From: an uncultured Flavobacteriaceae bacterium
GTDB taxonomy: Bacteria; Bacteroidota; Bacteroidia; Flavobacteriales; Flavobacteriaceae
Direction: 5' to 3'
Assembly: GCA_947500435.1 (NCBI GenBank)
Contig: CANMRV010000005.1
Coordinates: forward strand, 496,001-560,000
Length of the DNA: 64,000 bases
Part shown: positions 51,101 to 58,955 of the stretch, in pieces
Position numbering within the stretch: position 1 is the first letter of the stretch
Layout of the letters: the number at the start of each line of letters is the position of its first letter
Notes under the pieces: model-generated
What the model saw: the letters and a program-made list of their open reading frames with translations, nothing else
The model's database searches: none
What the model was told of the DNA's origin: nothing
Program-made: the position numbers and the translations under genes

Positions 51101-51193
51101 CGGCTATTGAATTAATGTTTTCTACCGCAAGGCGGGATAAATTAATTTGGGGTCTTGCTAGATGAATTAGAAATTAATACTTAAGAAGGTACT

Positions 51194-51228
51194 GTTAATA
51201 TTTAACGGATACTGAAACAAGTTCAGTA
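51194..51228 (+). promoter_or_regulatory. Hairpins in the ferredoxin leader
   Basis: GTTAA-TAT-TTAAC (51194-51206) and TACTGAA-ACAAG-TTCAGTA (51210-51228), the latter ending 8 bases before the ATG. The leader from the predicted promoter is about 140 bases. Confidence 0.4.
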
Positions 51229-51236
51229 CAAGAATT

Positions 51237-51590
51237 ATGGCAATAATAATAACAGATGAATGTATCAATTGTGGAGCTTGTGAGCCTGAGTGCCCAAACA
51301 CCGCGATTTACGAAGGAGCTGATGAATGGCGTTATAGTGACGGGACTTCCTTAAACGGAGATGTCGTTTTACCTGACGGGAAAGCAGTAAATGCAGACGA
51401 AGTTCAAGAGCCAATAAGTGATGAAATTTACTATATATCTCCTGATAAATGTACGGAATGTATGGGCTTTCATGAAGAGCCGCAATGTGCAGCAGTATGC
51501 CCAGTAGACTGCTGTGTGCCCGATGAGGATAGAGTAGAAACTGAAGAGGTACTTTTAGGGAAGCAGGCTTTTATGCACCCTGAGGGATAG
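51237..51590 (+). CDS. 4Fe-4S dicluster ferredoxin
   Basis: 117 aa. First cluster motif CINCGACEPECP at residues 8-19; second CTECMGFHEEPQCAAVCP with an insert between Cys, followed by VDCCVPD. Two 4Fe-4S clusters, like YfhL and Chromatium-type ferredoxins. Cytoplasmic electron carrier. Divergent from the acyl-CoA reductase gene. Its stop codon opens a degenerate heptamer repeat. Confidence 0.93.
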   Translation: MAIIITDECINCGACEPECPNTAIYEGADEWRYSDGTSLNGDVVLPDGKAVNADEVQEPISDEIYYISPDKCTECMGFHEEPQCAAVCPVDCCVPDEDRVETEEVLLGKQAFMHPEG

Positions 51591-51625
51591 GGTTTAGTTT
51601 GTAGTCTCTAGACGATAGGCTTTAG
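51584..51625. repeat. Degenerate period-7 repeat (NNNNTAG) x 6
   Basis: GGGATAG GGTTTAG TTTGTAG TCTCTAG ACGATAG GCTTTAG: every seventh base triplet is TAG, the first being the ferredoxin stop codon. TAG therefore appears in all three frames after the gene. Confidence 0.7.
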
Positions 51626-51643
51626 TAAAATAAAAATGAATAA

Positions 51644-51676
51644 AAACCTGAGCTTTTGCTTGGGTTTCTTGTTTTT
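51644..51676 (+). terminator. Intrinsic terminator of the ferredoxin gene
   Basis: AAACCTGAGC (51644-51653) with GCTTGGGTTT (51658-51667) and a TTTT loop; ten pairs including two G-T, followed by a T-rich tract. Confidence 0.75.
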
Positions 51677-51716
51677 AAAATAGTAGGTTTAAAAACATAA
51701 TTTTCGTAAAATATAC

Positions 51717-51758
51717 TTAAACCCAAGGGGAGCAAACCCTTGCGACCTTTGGGTTTAA
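51717..51758 (-). terminator. Hairpin after agmatinase, probable terminator
   Basis: TTAAACCCAA (51717-51726) pairs with TTGGGTTTAA (51749-51758), with an inner GGG/CCC. It lies 17 bases past the agmatinase stop; T-tract on the minus strand is weak. Confidence 0.55.
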
Positions 51759-51775
51759 ATAAAGTTCATCAAATA

Positions 51776-52561
51776 TCAACCTTCTAGCATCTTAGCAGCT
51801 ATCTCCTTCAAAAGTTTTGCACTCACCATCGCCGTAACATCATTAATATCCCTAGTCGGGTTATACTCTACAATATCTGCCCCAAGAATAGGGACATTGA
51901 TGTTTTGAATAATGCTTAGAACTTCCCGAGTGCTTAATCCTCCTGGTTCGTGATGTGAAACTCCTGGGGCAAAGGCAGGGTCAAGTCCGTCAATATCTAA
52001 AGATAGATACAGCGGGTTTTTGAATTCAGGGAGTTGATTGGCGTTAAAATCCTTCATTTGAATGATTTCTACTCCAAACTTTTCCGCTTGTTCTTGCTGG
52101 TGTTTTGAGAGCGTTCGAATTCCAATCTGAACCAATCTATTTGCCAAGTCATCTTCCATGATACGTGCAAACGGACAAGCATGTGAATATTTATCTCCTT
52201 CAAAATTGTCATACAAATCAGCATGCGCATCAATATGAAGTATATCGACTGCCCCGTACTTTTTATTATGAGCCTTGAGCAGCTGATAGGTAATCGAATG
52301 GTCTCCGCCTAAAGTGATTAGCGGTGCTCCAGGTTCTAAATTTTTAGAGGTAATCTTTTCAATGTTAAAGTAGTCTTGAATTTCATAATCCCCTTTATCA
52401 TCCCAGACTTCGGGTAGAATCTCCATTCCATTTTCTGCAAAGTAGTTCGCGGAGTCGCTTTGATATGCTTTACGGATTAAAGGTGGGGCAAGGGCAGGAC
52501 CTCTTAAATAGGATGACTTTTCATCAAATAGAATTCCTTGTAAAGTTATTTTTTTAGACAT
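51776..52561 (-). CDS. speB: Agmatinase / ureohydrolase family
   Basis: 261 aa. Mn-binding motifs GGDHSITYQLL, HIDAHADLYDNF and SLDIDGLDPAFAPG are intact. The family hydrolyses agmatine to putrescine and urea; the sequence alone does not fully exclude other guanidino substrates. Preceded on the same strand by the TonB receptor but separated from it by a terminator. Confidence 0.88.
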   Translation of the reverse strand: MSKKITLQGILFDEKSSYLRGPALAPPLIRKAYQSDSANYFAENGMEILPEVWDDKGDYEIQDYFNIEKITSKNLEPGAPLITLGGDHSITYQLLKAHNKKYGAVDILHIDAHADLYDNFEGDKYSHACPFARIMEDDLANRLVQIGIRTLSKHQQEQAEKFGVEIIQMKDFNANQLPEFKNPLYLSLDIDGLDPAFAPGVSHHEPGGLSTREVLSIIQNINVPILGADIVEYNPTRDINDVTAMVSAKLLKEIAAKMLEG

Positions 52562-52575
52562 AAATCGAAAGTATA

Positions 52576-52606
52576 AAAAAAGCTGCTCATTTCTGAACAG
52601 CTTTTT
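52576..52606 (-). terminator. Intrinsic terminator of the TonB receptor gene
   Basis: AAAAAGCTG / CAGCTTTTT with an inner TCA/TGA extension and small bulge; T run on the minus strand, 28 bases after the receptor stop. Confidence 0.82.
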
Positions 52607-52633
52607 GGGGAACTATATTAAACTAACTTAAAC

Positions 52634-55600
52634 TTAGAACTTGTAATTCAATGAGAGATTGAACATGGTACCTAACTGACTAAAGTGATATCCATCATAT
52701 GTCATTTGAGAATAACGAGAGTTAAAAGTTATCAAATTCTCTTGCTCATCGATTCTTGTCAAACCACTTGCCTGAATAGTTGTGTCATCAATTAAAGCTT
52801 GTCCATCTGCATTTTTAGCTATAAAACTCCATTCTGGTAATATATTGAACAAGTTGTTGACATTCAATGCTATTGTGAATTTCTCTGAAGCGTTAAAATT
52901 AACACCCAAATCAGTAACAACTTTAGGAGTGAATTCAGTAAAAATATTTGAGTCTAAACCTTGTTGTTGGAAAGTAGTTTTACCGAATAAAGTATTGTTC
53001 AAAGAAAAACCAAACTTATTGATATCATAATTAACTCCAAATATCCATTTTGTAACTGGTCTAGAGGTAAATAATAAAGCAGCTTGTGTGTCATTAAAAA
53101 CTGATTGACCAGAGTTAGCAACTAACGGAATATCCTTTATATCACCATCAAGCTCATTTTGTAACGTATAGTTACCTGATAAATTTAAATCTAATTTACC
53201 TTCACCTAACTCAATACCTCTATACCCAAGAACTACATCGATACCTGAAGTTCTAGTGTCAATAGCATTTGAGAAGAAACTTACATCACTTAAGTTGTTA
53301 CTAGCCAAAAGAATATCTAATGGATTAGTGGCATCGCCACTAGCTCCAATCTCAGTTCCTAGTACAATTCTATCCTTAACAGCAATGTTGTAATAATCAA
53401 GCGTGTAACTAAATTTTCCTGCTTTTCCACCAAAACCTACTGTAAAGTTTTGAGAAGTTTCGGCATCCAATTGAGGAATGCCTAGTAATTTAGCCTGTGT
53501 AGATACATTATTAATCAATCCACCTACTTGAATTCCTTGTCCTGGAATAAAACTGTACTGTGCTTTTTGAGTAAAGATTTGGTGCAGTGTTGGTGCTCTA
53601 AAGCCAGAAGAAATAGAACCTCTTAGCGTAAAAGCATCGCTTAATTTGTAACGCGTACTGAATTTGTATACAAAAGCATTTCCAAAATCAGAATAGTTTT
53701 CTGTTCTAATAGTACCACTTAATAAAAAAGCATCGGTAACATCATAATCTAAACTGAAGTAACCACCAATATTGTAACGGTTGAATTTACCTGAGTTTTG
53801 TGGAGAAGCGCCTGCAAATGAATCTGCACCACCACCATCATAAGATGCTAATTCACCTTCAATTACTTCAAAGGTCTCAGTTCTAAACTCAGCACCGATA
53901 CCGATACTTACCTTATCAGAAAGTATTCTTGAGATATCAATGTTACCTACATTATGGGAAAATTTAGTTCCACCCGGATCAAATGATTGTTGACTGTTTT
54001 CTCTGTACAATTGAGAACCCTCTGTAAGTTCGCCATCATCAACAGAACCATTTCCATTCGTATCAACCCAAGTTGATGGAGAAAAAACAACATTTCTGTT
54101 ATGTGAATCATTTACCTTATACGTTTGTAGATTTCCACCAGTTGTAAAACTCCCATCAATATTCCACTCGTTAATAGTAGATTTGAAACCAACCGTAGCG
54201 TTATAATCACTTAGTAAACCTTCAAATGTTGGTACATAACCGTCGTATCCACCAGCTGTTGTAGGATTTTCGCCGGGGAAAAAATCAGCTAAGTAAGGAA
54301 AATCATCTACAGTTCTCCAGTATGGGACTCTGTAATTTGCGAAACTATTTACTGACTTGTAAACGTATGCAGCATTACCATAAAGCGTAGTGTTTTCGCT
54401 TAAGTCATAACCAAAGTTCACCGAAAATTTAGCCGCTGCCGTTTCAGGAGATCCATTTATATTTCCACCGTCAGGATTTCTACCTAAAAATTCTTGTACA
54501 AATCCTAAATCTGCTCCAAATCCAAGACCGGGATCAGCTTCTGCCAATGCATTTACCGTACCTGGTCGATTTGCTAAGTTTACTTTGGATAGATCAATCG
54601 TATAGTTTACAAAGCCTTTATCTTCACCTATAGAAGAGCCATTATTCACAGCAACACCAAAAGTTTCACCATCGCCTTCAGAAGTTACCCCTAAACGTAC
54701 TGTTGCAGAACCATCATTTGGGGAATCTTTTAAGATAATGTTCATTACCCCGGCAATTGCATCAGAACCATATTGTGCAGAAGCACCATCTCTAAGAATC
54801 TCAACTCTTTTAATCGCATCGGTTGGAATTGCAGAAATATCGGCTCCTGTTTCACCACGACCTGGAGAGGTTTGTGTGTAAAGTAAAGCACTTAAGTTTT
54901 TACGCTTTCCGTTGATCAAGATCAAAGTTCTACTCGGACCCATATTACGAATCTCGTATGGGTCTAATAAAGAAGTTGCATCATTTACAGGAGTTTGAAC
55001 CGTGTTAAAAGATGGAATTCTATATTGTAATGCTTTATCGAAAGTCATTTGACCAGTAGAAGTCAATTCTTTTACACCAACAACATCAACTGGTAATGGA
55101 GTATCCGTATTACTTCGGGGTGCTGTTCTAGAACCTACAACTATAAACTCTTCTAATTGAACACCCTCAGAGAGTTGTACATTAACAGAAGAACGACCAC
55201 CAACATTTTCTTCTACCGACCCAAATCCTATATAACTAAATACGAGCGTCGCATTTGGACCCGCGGTGATTGAGTAATTACCATCAAAATCTGTAGTGGT
55301 ACCGTTAGAAGTACCTTTTTCTAAAATATTTACTCCAGCCAAAGCGATTCCGTCTTGATCAACCACTTTACCAGAAATGGTGTTTTGTAAAACTGATAAA
55401 TCACTAACAGTAGCAAAATCAGTCCCTGCTGTTGTATTTACTTTTCCAACTTTAGCTCTTTTGACTTTTTTAGGGTGCACAACATAATATTTGTTTCCTA
55501 GATATTCATAGTCAAAATTAGTTTTGGTCTCTAATTTGTTGATAATTTTCCCTAGAGAATCATAGCGATACTCTTCAGGATTCAAATTCGCCCCGGAAAT

Positions 55601-55780
55601 AACTACAGGGTTGTAGGTGAAAAACACTTCGTGCGCCTCACTAATGTCATTTAGAAAATCAGCAAGCGCAACCGTCTTGGTTGCTGCAGATGCTTCTTCC
55701 TTTTCGGCTGCGTTTACATTGGTAATTCCTAATAAAAGGAATGCCAATAACAGCGTGTTCATAATTCTTTTTCCATTCAT
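52634..55780 (-). CDS. TonB-dependent receptor with secretin/TonB N-terminal signalling domain
   Basis: 1048 aa. Signal peptide MNGKRIMNTLLLAFLLLGITN (first 20 residues or so); STN domain about 40-105 (LADFLNDISEAHEVFFTYNP, GNKYYVVHPKK), carboxypeptidase-regulatory-like domain about 130-210, plug from about 225 (VDVVGVKELTSTGQMTF, RDGASAQYGSDAIAGVMN) and a long barrel. STN plus the adjacent anti-sigma and sigma genes make it a transducer that reports substrate binding. No SusD gene follows, so iron-siderophore or peptide ligands are as likely as glycans. Confidence 0.93.
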   Translation of the reverse strand: MNGKRIMNTLLLAFLLLGITNVNAAEKEEASAATKTVALADFLNDISEAHEVFFTYNPVVISGANLNPEEYRYDSLGKIINKLETKTNFDYEYLGNKYYVVHPKKVKRAKVGKVNTTAGTDFATVSDLSVLQNTISGKVVDQDGIALAGVNILEKGTSNGTTTDFDGNYSITAGPNATLVFSYIGFGSVEENVGGRSSVNVQLSEGVQLEEFIVVGSRTAPRSNTDTPLPVDVVGVKELTSTGQMTFDKALQYRIPSFNTVQTPVNDATSLLDPYEIRNMGPSRTLILINGKRKNLSALLYTQTSPGRGETGADISAIPTDAIKRVEILRDGASAQYGSDAIAGVMNIILKDSPNDGSATVRLGVTSEGDGETFGVAVNNGSSIGEDKGFVNYTIDLSKVNLANRPGTVNALAEADPGLGFGADLGFVQEFLGRNPDGGNINGSPETAAAKFSVNFGYDLSENTTLYGNAAYVYKSVNSFANYRVPYWRTVDDFPYLADFFPGENPTTAGGYDGYVPTFEGLLSDYNATVGFKSTINEWNIDGSFTTGGNLQTYKVNDSHNRNVVFSPSTWVDTNGNGSVDDGELTEGSQLYRENSQQSFDPGGTKFSHNVGNIDISRILSDKVSIGIGAEFRTETFEVIEGELASYDGGGADSFAGASPQNSGKFNRYNIGGYFSLDYDVTDAFLLSGTIRTENYSDFGNAFVYKFSTRYKLSDAFTLRGSISSGFRAPTLHQIFTQKAQYSFIPGQGIQVGGLINNVSTQAKLLGIPQLDAETSQNFTVGFGGKAGKFSYTLDYYNIAVKDRIVLGTEIGASGDATNPLDILLASNNLSDVSFFSNAIDTRTSGIDVVLGYRGIELGEGKLDLNLSGNYTLQNELDGDIKDIPLVANSGQSVFNDTQAALLFTSRPVTKWIFGVNYDINKFGFSLNNTLFGKTTFQQQGLDSNIFTEFTPKVVTDLGVNFNASEKFTIALNVNNLFNILPEWSFIAKNADGQALIDDTTIQASGLTRIDEQENLITFNSRYSQMTYDGYHFSQLGTMFNLSLNYKF

Positions 55781-55791
55781 AATGTTCAGTT

Positions 55792-56805
55792 TTAGTTTAT
55801 TGAGTTTTTAAATAGTATAAGTCTATTGTCTTTTTGGACAATTCGGGTTCCTGTCGATTTTTCAATTGCTGACAAGCAAATTTTTAGATTTTGATTGGGT
55901 ATACCCCCAGTTAATAATTGTTGTTTAAGATCTTCGTCAATAAATTCTACCTTAACTCCATAGGCGTGTTCAATGTTATTCATAACCTCTTTCAAGGTGA
56001 TGTTGTTGAAGACATAAGTGCCTTCCCGCCATAATGAATAAGGAATTTCCGTAGTTACCTTTTGGTGGATTACCGCGTTGTTTTCTTTCGAAAAGGAAAC
56101 AAGTTCACCAGGAACCATCTTTTTGGTAGTACCATTTTGTAATACCAGATGAATCGAACCTTCGTCCAATAAAACATCTGTCTTCTTTTCACGTGTATTT
56201 ACATGAAATTGGGTGCCAAATACTTCAACTTTGAGGTCATTTGTATTCACCCAAAATTTTGCATTTGTAGATGGAATTGACTTCACCTTAAAATAGGCTT
56301 CTCCCTTAAGTTCAATGTTTCGAGAGTTGTCCTTGTTGTATTTTATTTCTGAATTCCCGTTTAAAACCACAGAAGTACCATCCGGAAGTTTTAAGTCGAT
56401 GATTTCACCAAAACCTGTTTTGTGTATTATTTCTGAAGAGCTGTTTAGATAGTTGTTTCCTAAAACAATAAAAAGAATACCAATAGCCGCAACGGATGCA
56501 TACTTCAAAATTCCAGTGGATAAGGTTCTTTTTATAGGGATTATTTTTTTCTTTTCCTTGGATGAAATCTGAGATAGAACCGCATCTAACTCCATATTTA
56601 TTTTCCCTTCGGAAAGTACCGTTTTGTTAAAGGCTATTCCGGTAATAATGGCCTTTGCCGTGTAAACAGTCTCCGCCTTATCTGGATTGTCAGCAATCCA
56701 AGAATTCCAGAATTTCATATCGTTCTGGTTGCTTTGGTTTGCCCAGTTTTTAAAGGAAGAATCACTCAAAAGAATCTCTAAAAGAGATTGATTACTTTCA
56801 TTCAT
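55792..56805 (-). CDS. FecR-family anti-sigma factor
   Basis: 337 aa. Cytoplasmic N-terminal ASD-type helix, one TM at about residues 100-117 (ASVAAIGILFIVLGNNYL), periplasmic FecR domain (EIIDLKLPDGTSVVLNGNSEI, LKVEVFGTQFHVN, GSIHLVLQNG) and a C-terminal DUF4974-like domain (LWREGTYVFNNITLKEVMNN). Relays the receptor signal to the ECF sigma factor. Only 11 bases upstream of the receptor gene. Confidence 0.93.
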   Translation of the reverse strand: MNESNQSLLEILLSDSSFKNWANQSNQNDMKFWNSWIADNPDKAETVYTAKAIITGIAFNKTVLSEGKINMELDAVLSQISSKEKKKIIPIKRTLSTGILKYASVAAIGILFIVLGNNYLNSSSEIIHKTGFGEIIDLKLPDGTSVVLNGNSEIKYNKDNSRNIELKGEAYFKVKSIPSTNAKFWVNTNDLKVEVFGTQFHVNTREKKTDVLLDEGSIHLVLQNGTTKKMVPGELVSFSKENNAVIHQKVTTEIPYSLWREGTYVFNNITLKEVMNNIEHAYGVKVEFIDEDLKQQLLTGGIPNQNLKICLSAIEKSTGTRIVQKDNRLILFKNSIN

Positions 56806-56870
56806 AATACAATGGTTATTGGTAAAGAGACCTTGACTTTGAAGTTATACCCTGTTTTTAGGAAGAAATT

Positions 56871-57449
56871 TCATACTATTTTAAAAACCTGCTTTATTTC
56901 TTCTGATTCAATATGTGTTCTGAGCTTGGTAAATGCTTTTTGCAGGGTGTTTAGAACACTTTGGTAAGAGATATTCATTACCTCTGATATTTCAGTTGTA
57001 GCCAGGTTACTATAGTATTTAAGGTAAATTGACTCCCGCTCCCTTGCTGAAAGGTTATTCAACAATTCCGTTAAAGCGTGAACCCGAATTTTAGTGAACT
57101 CCTGTTCGACCATTAGTTCTTCTGGGGAAAATTCAAAAACATTTGGGTTCTCGAAAACTTCATCATAGCTGGTAAACTTGCGTTCCTTCTTCAAATGCTT
57201 GAGTAAGGCCCTCCGAAATGAGACAAAAAGATATGATTTAATATGGGTAATCGTTCCCAAGTTTTTCCGGTTATCATAGAGGTATACAAAGAAGCTTTGA
57301 AGACAGTCTTCGGTAAGGGAAGGGTTTCCTGAAATTTTTAAACCGTAATTATGTAGTTGGGAATAATAGGTTTTAAAAAGGGTGGAAAAAGCCTTTACAT
57401 CGCCTTCAACAAATAAATGCCATATAGATTTTTCCGAAGAATCGTTCAT
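56871..57449 (-). CDS. ECF RNA polymerase sigma factor (FecI-like)
   Basis: 192 aa from the ATG at 57449; the longer frame to 57482 starts at TTG. Region 2 (FSTLFKTYYSQLHNYGLKI, YLFVSFRRALLKHLKKE) and region 4 (LSARERESIYLKYYSNLATTEISEVMNISYQSVLNTLQKAF) are clear. With the FecR and receptor genes it forms a surface-signalling unit; its target is presumably the receptor promoter. 65 bases before fecR. Confidence 0.92.
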   Translation of the reverse strand: MNDSSEKSIWHLFVEGDVKAFSTLFKTYYSQLHNYGLKISGNPSLTEDCLQSFFVYLYDNRKNLGTITHIKSYLFVSFRRALLKHLKKERKFTSYDEVFENPNVFEFSPEELMVEQEFTKIRVHALTELLNNLSARERESIYLKYYSNLATTEISEVMNISYQSVLNTLQKAFTKLRTHIESEEIKQVFKIV

Positions 57450-57650
57450 GTAAGGATTTGTGGGATTCGCACAAGATATCAAAATTTATTAAATAAATGT
57501 TAAAAACTAATAATTTATCAAAACCATATCGATTTCGTTAACGTAAACGCATTGAAATAATATTATTTTTAAAAATAAATTATATGCGTGCATTGTATTT
57601 TGTTTGAAATTTGATAGGTTTTTACAGAAGGATTTTTCAAAGGTATAAGC

Positions 57651-57658
57651 TATCTTTG
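57651..57658 (+). promoter_or_regulatory. Putative -7 element for ychF
   Basis: TATCTTTG exact match to TAnnTTTG, 52 bases before the ychF ATG; -33 not distinct. Confidence 0.5.
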
Positions 57659-57671
57659 CGCCCGAAATAAA

Positions 57672-57707
57672 AGTCTAGTGTCTAACTTCTAGCGTCTAAA
57701 GTCTAGT
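57672..57707. repeat. Degenerate period-7 repeat (NNTCTAR) x 5 ending at the ychF start
   Basis: AGTCTAG TGTCTAA CTTCTAG CGTCTAA AGTCTAG: five heptamers, each carrying TCTAG or TCTAA, occupying 57672-57706 plus one base. The tract ends 3 bases before the ATG, the same spacing as the heptamer repeat before the FAH gene. Confidence 0.7.
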
Positions 57708-57710
57708 AAA

Positions 57711-58805
57711 ATGAAAGCAGGTATCGTAGGATTACCCAATGTCGGAAAATCTACTCTTTTTAATTGTCTATCAAATGCGAAAGCGCAGAGTGCAAACTTT
57801 CCGTTCTGTACTATTGAACCCAATATTGGTGTAGTAAATGTACCTGATGCAAGATTGCAGAAATTAGAGGGATTGGTAAATCCGGAACGTGTGTTACCCG
57901 CGACAGTTGAGATTGTTGATATCGCAGGTTTGGTAAAAGGAGCAAGTAAGGGCGAAGGTTTAGGGAATCAGTTTTTAGGAAACATTCGTGAAACAGATGC
58001 TATTCTCCATGTCTTGCGATGCTTTGATAATGACAACATTGTTCATGTTGATGGTTCTGTAGATCCTATTCGGGATAAGGAAACCATTGATATGGAGCTA
58101 CAATTGAAAGATTTAGAAACTGTAGAAAAGAAGCTGGATAAAGTAAAACGTGCCGCCAAAACGGGAAATAAAGAAGCTCAAAAGGAAGAAGCAGTTTTAC
58201 TTGCGATTAAAAATGGATTAGAAGCAGGAACTTCAATTAGGGCCGTTGAACTTTCAAAAGAGGATAGAGCTGAGTATGTAAACCCATTACAGTTCATTAC
58301 AGATAAACCAGTAATGTATGTTTGTAATGTAGATGAAGACGCAGCCGTTTCAGGAAATGCTTATGTGGACAAGGTTAAGGCCGCAGTAGCTAATGAAAAT
58401 GCAGAAGTTGTAGTTCTAGCGGTTGGCACAGAAGCTGATATCACAGAACTAGAAACATATGACGAACGTCAAATGTTCTTAGAAGATTTAGGTTTATCTG
58501 AACCAGGTTCTGCAAAATTGATTCGCGGTGCCTACAAGTTGTTAAACCTTGAAACCTATTTTACAGCTGGTGAAAAAGAAGTCCGGGCATGGACGATTCC
58601 AGTGGGAGCGACTGCTCCACAAGCGGCTGGTGTCATTCATACCGATTTTGAAAAAGGTTTTATCCGTGCAGAAGTTATCGCCTATGATGACTACGTTACT
58701 TTTGGTAGCGAAACCAAAGTGAAAGAAGCTGGTAAGATGCGAGTTGAGGGTAAAGAGTACATTGTTAAAGATGGTGATGTGATGCATTTCCGTTTCAATG
58801 TATAA
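57711..58805 (+). CDS. ychF: Redox-regulated ribosome-binding ATPase YchF
   Basis: 364 aa. P-loop GLPNVGKSTLFN, G2 SANFPFCTIEPN, G3 DIAGLVKGASKGEGLGN; coiled middle (ETVEKKLDKVKRAAK) and C-terminal TGS domain (AWTIPVGATAPQAAGVIH). Obg-family member that prefers ATP and binds ribosomes. Universally conserved housekeeping gene. Confidence 0.97.
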   Translation: MKAGIVGLPNVGKSTLFNCLSNAKAQSANFPFCTIEPNIGVVNVPDARLQKLEGLVNPERVLPATVEIVDIAGLVKGASKGEGLGNQFLGNIRETDAILHVLRCFDNDNIVHVDGSVDPIRDKETIDMELQLKDLETVEKKLDKVKRAAKTGNKEAQKEEAVLLAIKNGLEAGTSIRAVELSKEDRAEYVNPLQFITDKPVMYVCNVDEDAAVSGNAYVDKVKAAVANENAEVVVLAVGTEADITELETYDERQMFLEDLGLSEPGSAKLIRGAYKLLNLETYFTAGEKEVRAWTIPVGATAPQAAGVIHTDFEKGFIRAEVIAYDDYVTFGSETKVKEAGKMRVEGKEYIVKDGDVMHFRFNV

Positions 58806-58955
58806 GATATTTACGGTATTTCTTTCCCTTCTCAGTTCAGCTTGAGATTATATCAACAAAGTGTCATTTTCTTTGTTAATTACTTTATAACATAGGGGTT
58901 TCATTTTTTTTGAACTAGTCTTATATTAGCCACGCTGCAGATTAAACCCCTATAG

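Noticed and set aside
52634..57449. Polysaccharide utilisation locus
   Set aside because: No SusD-like gene or glycoside hydrolase lies with the receptor.
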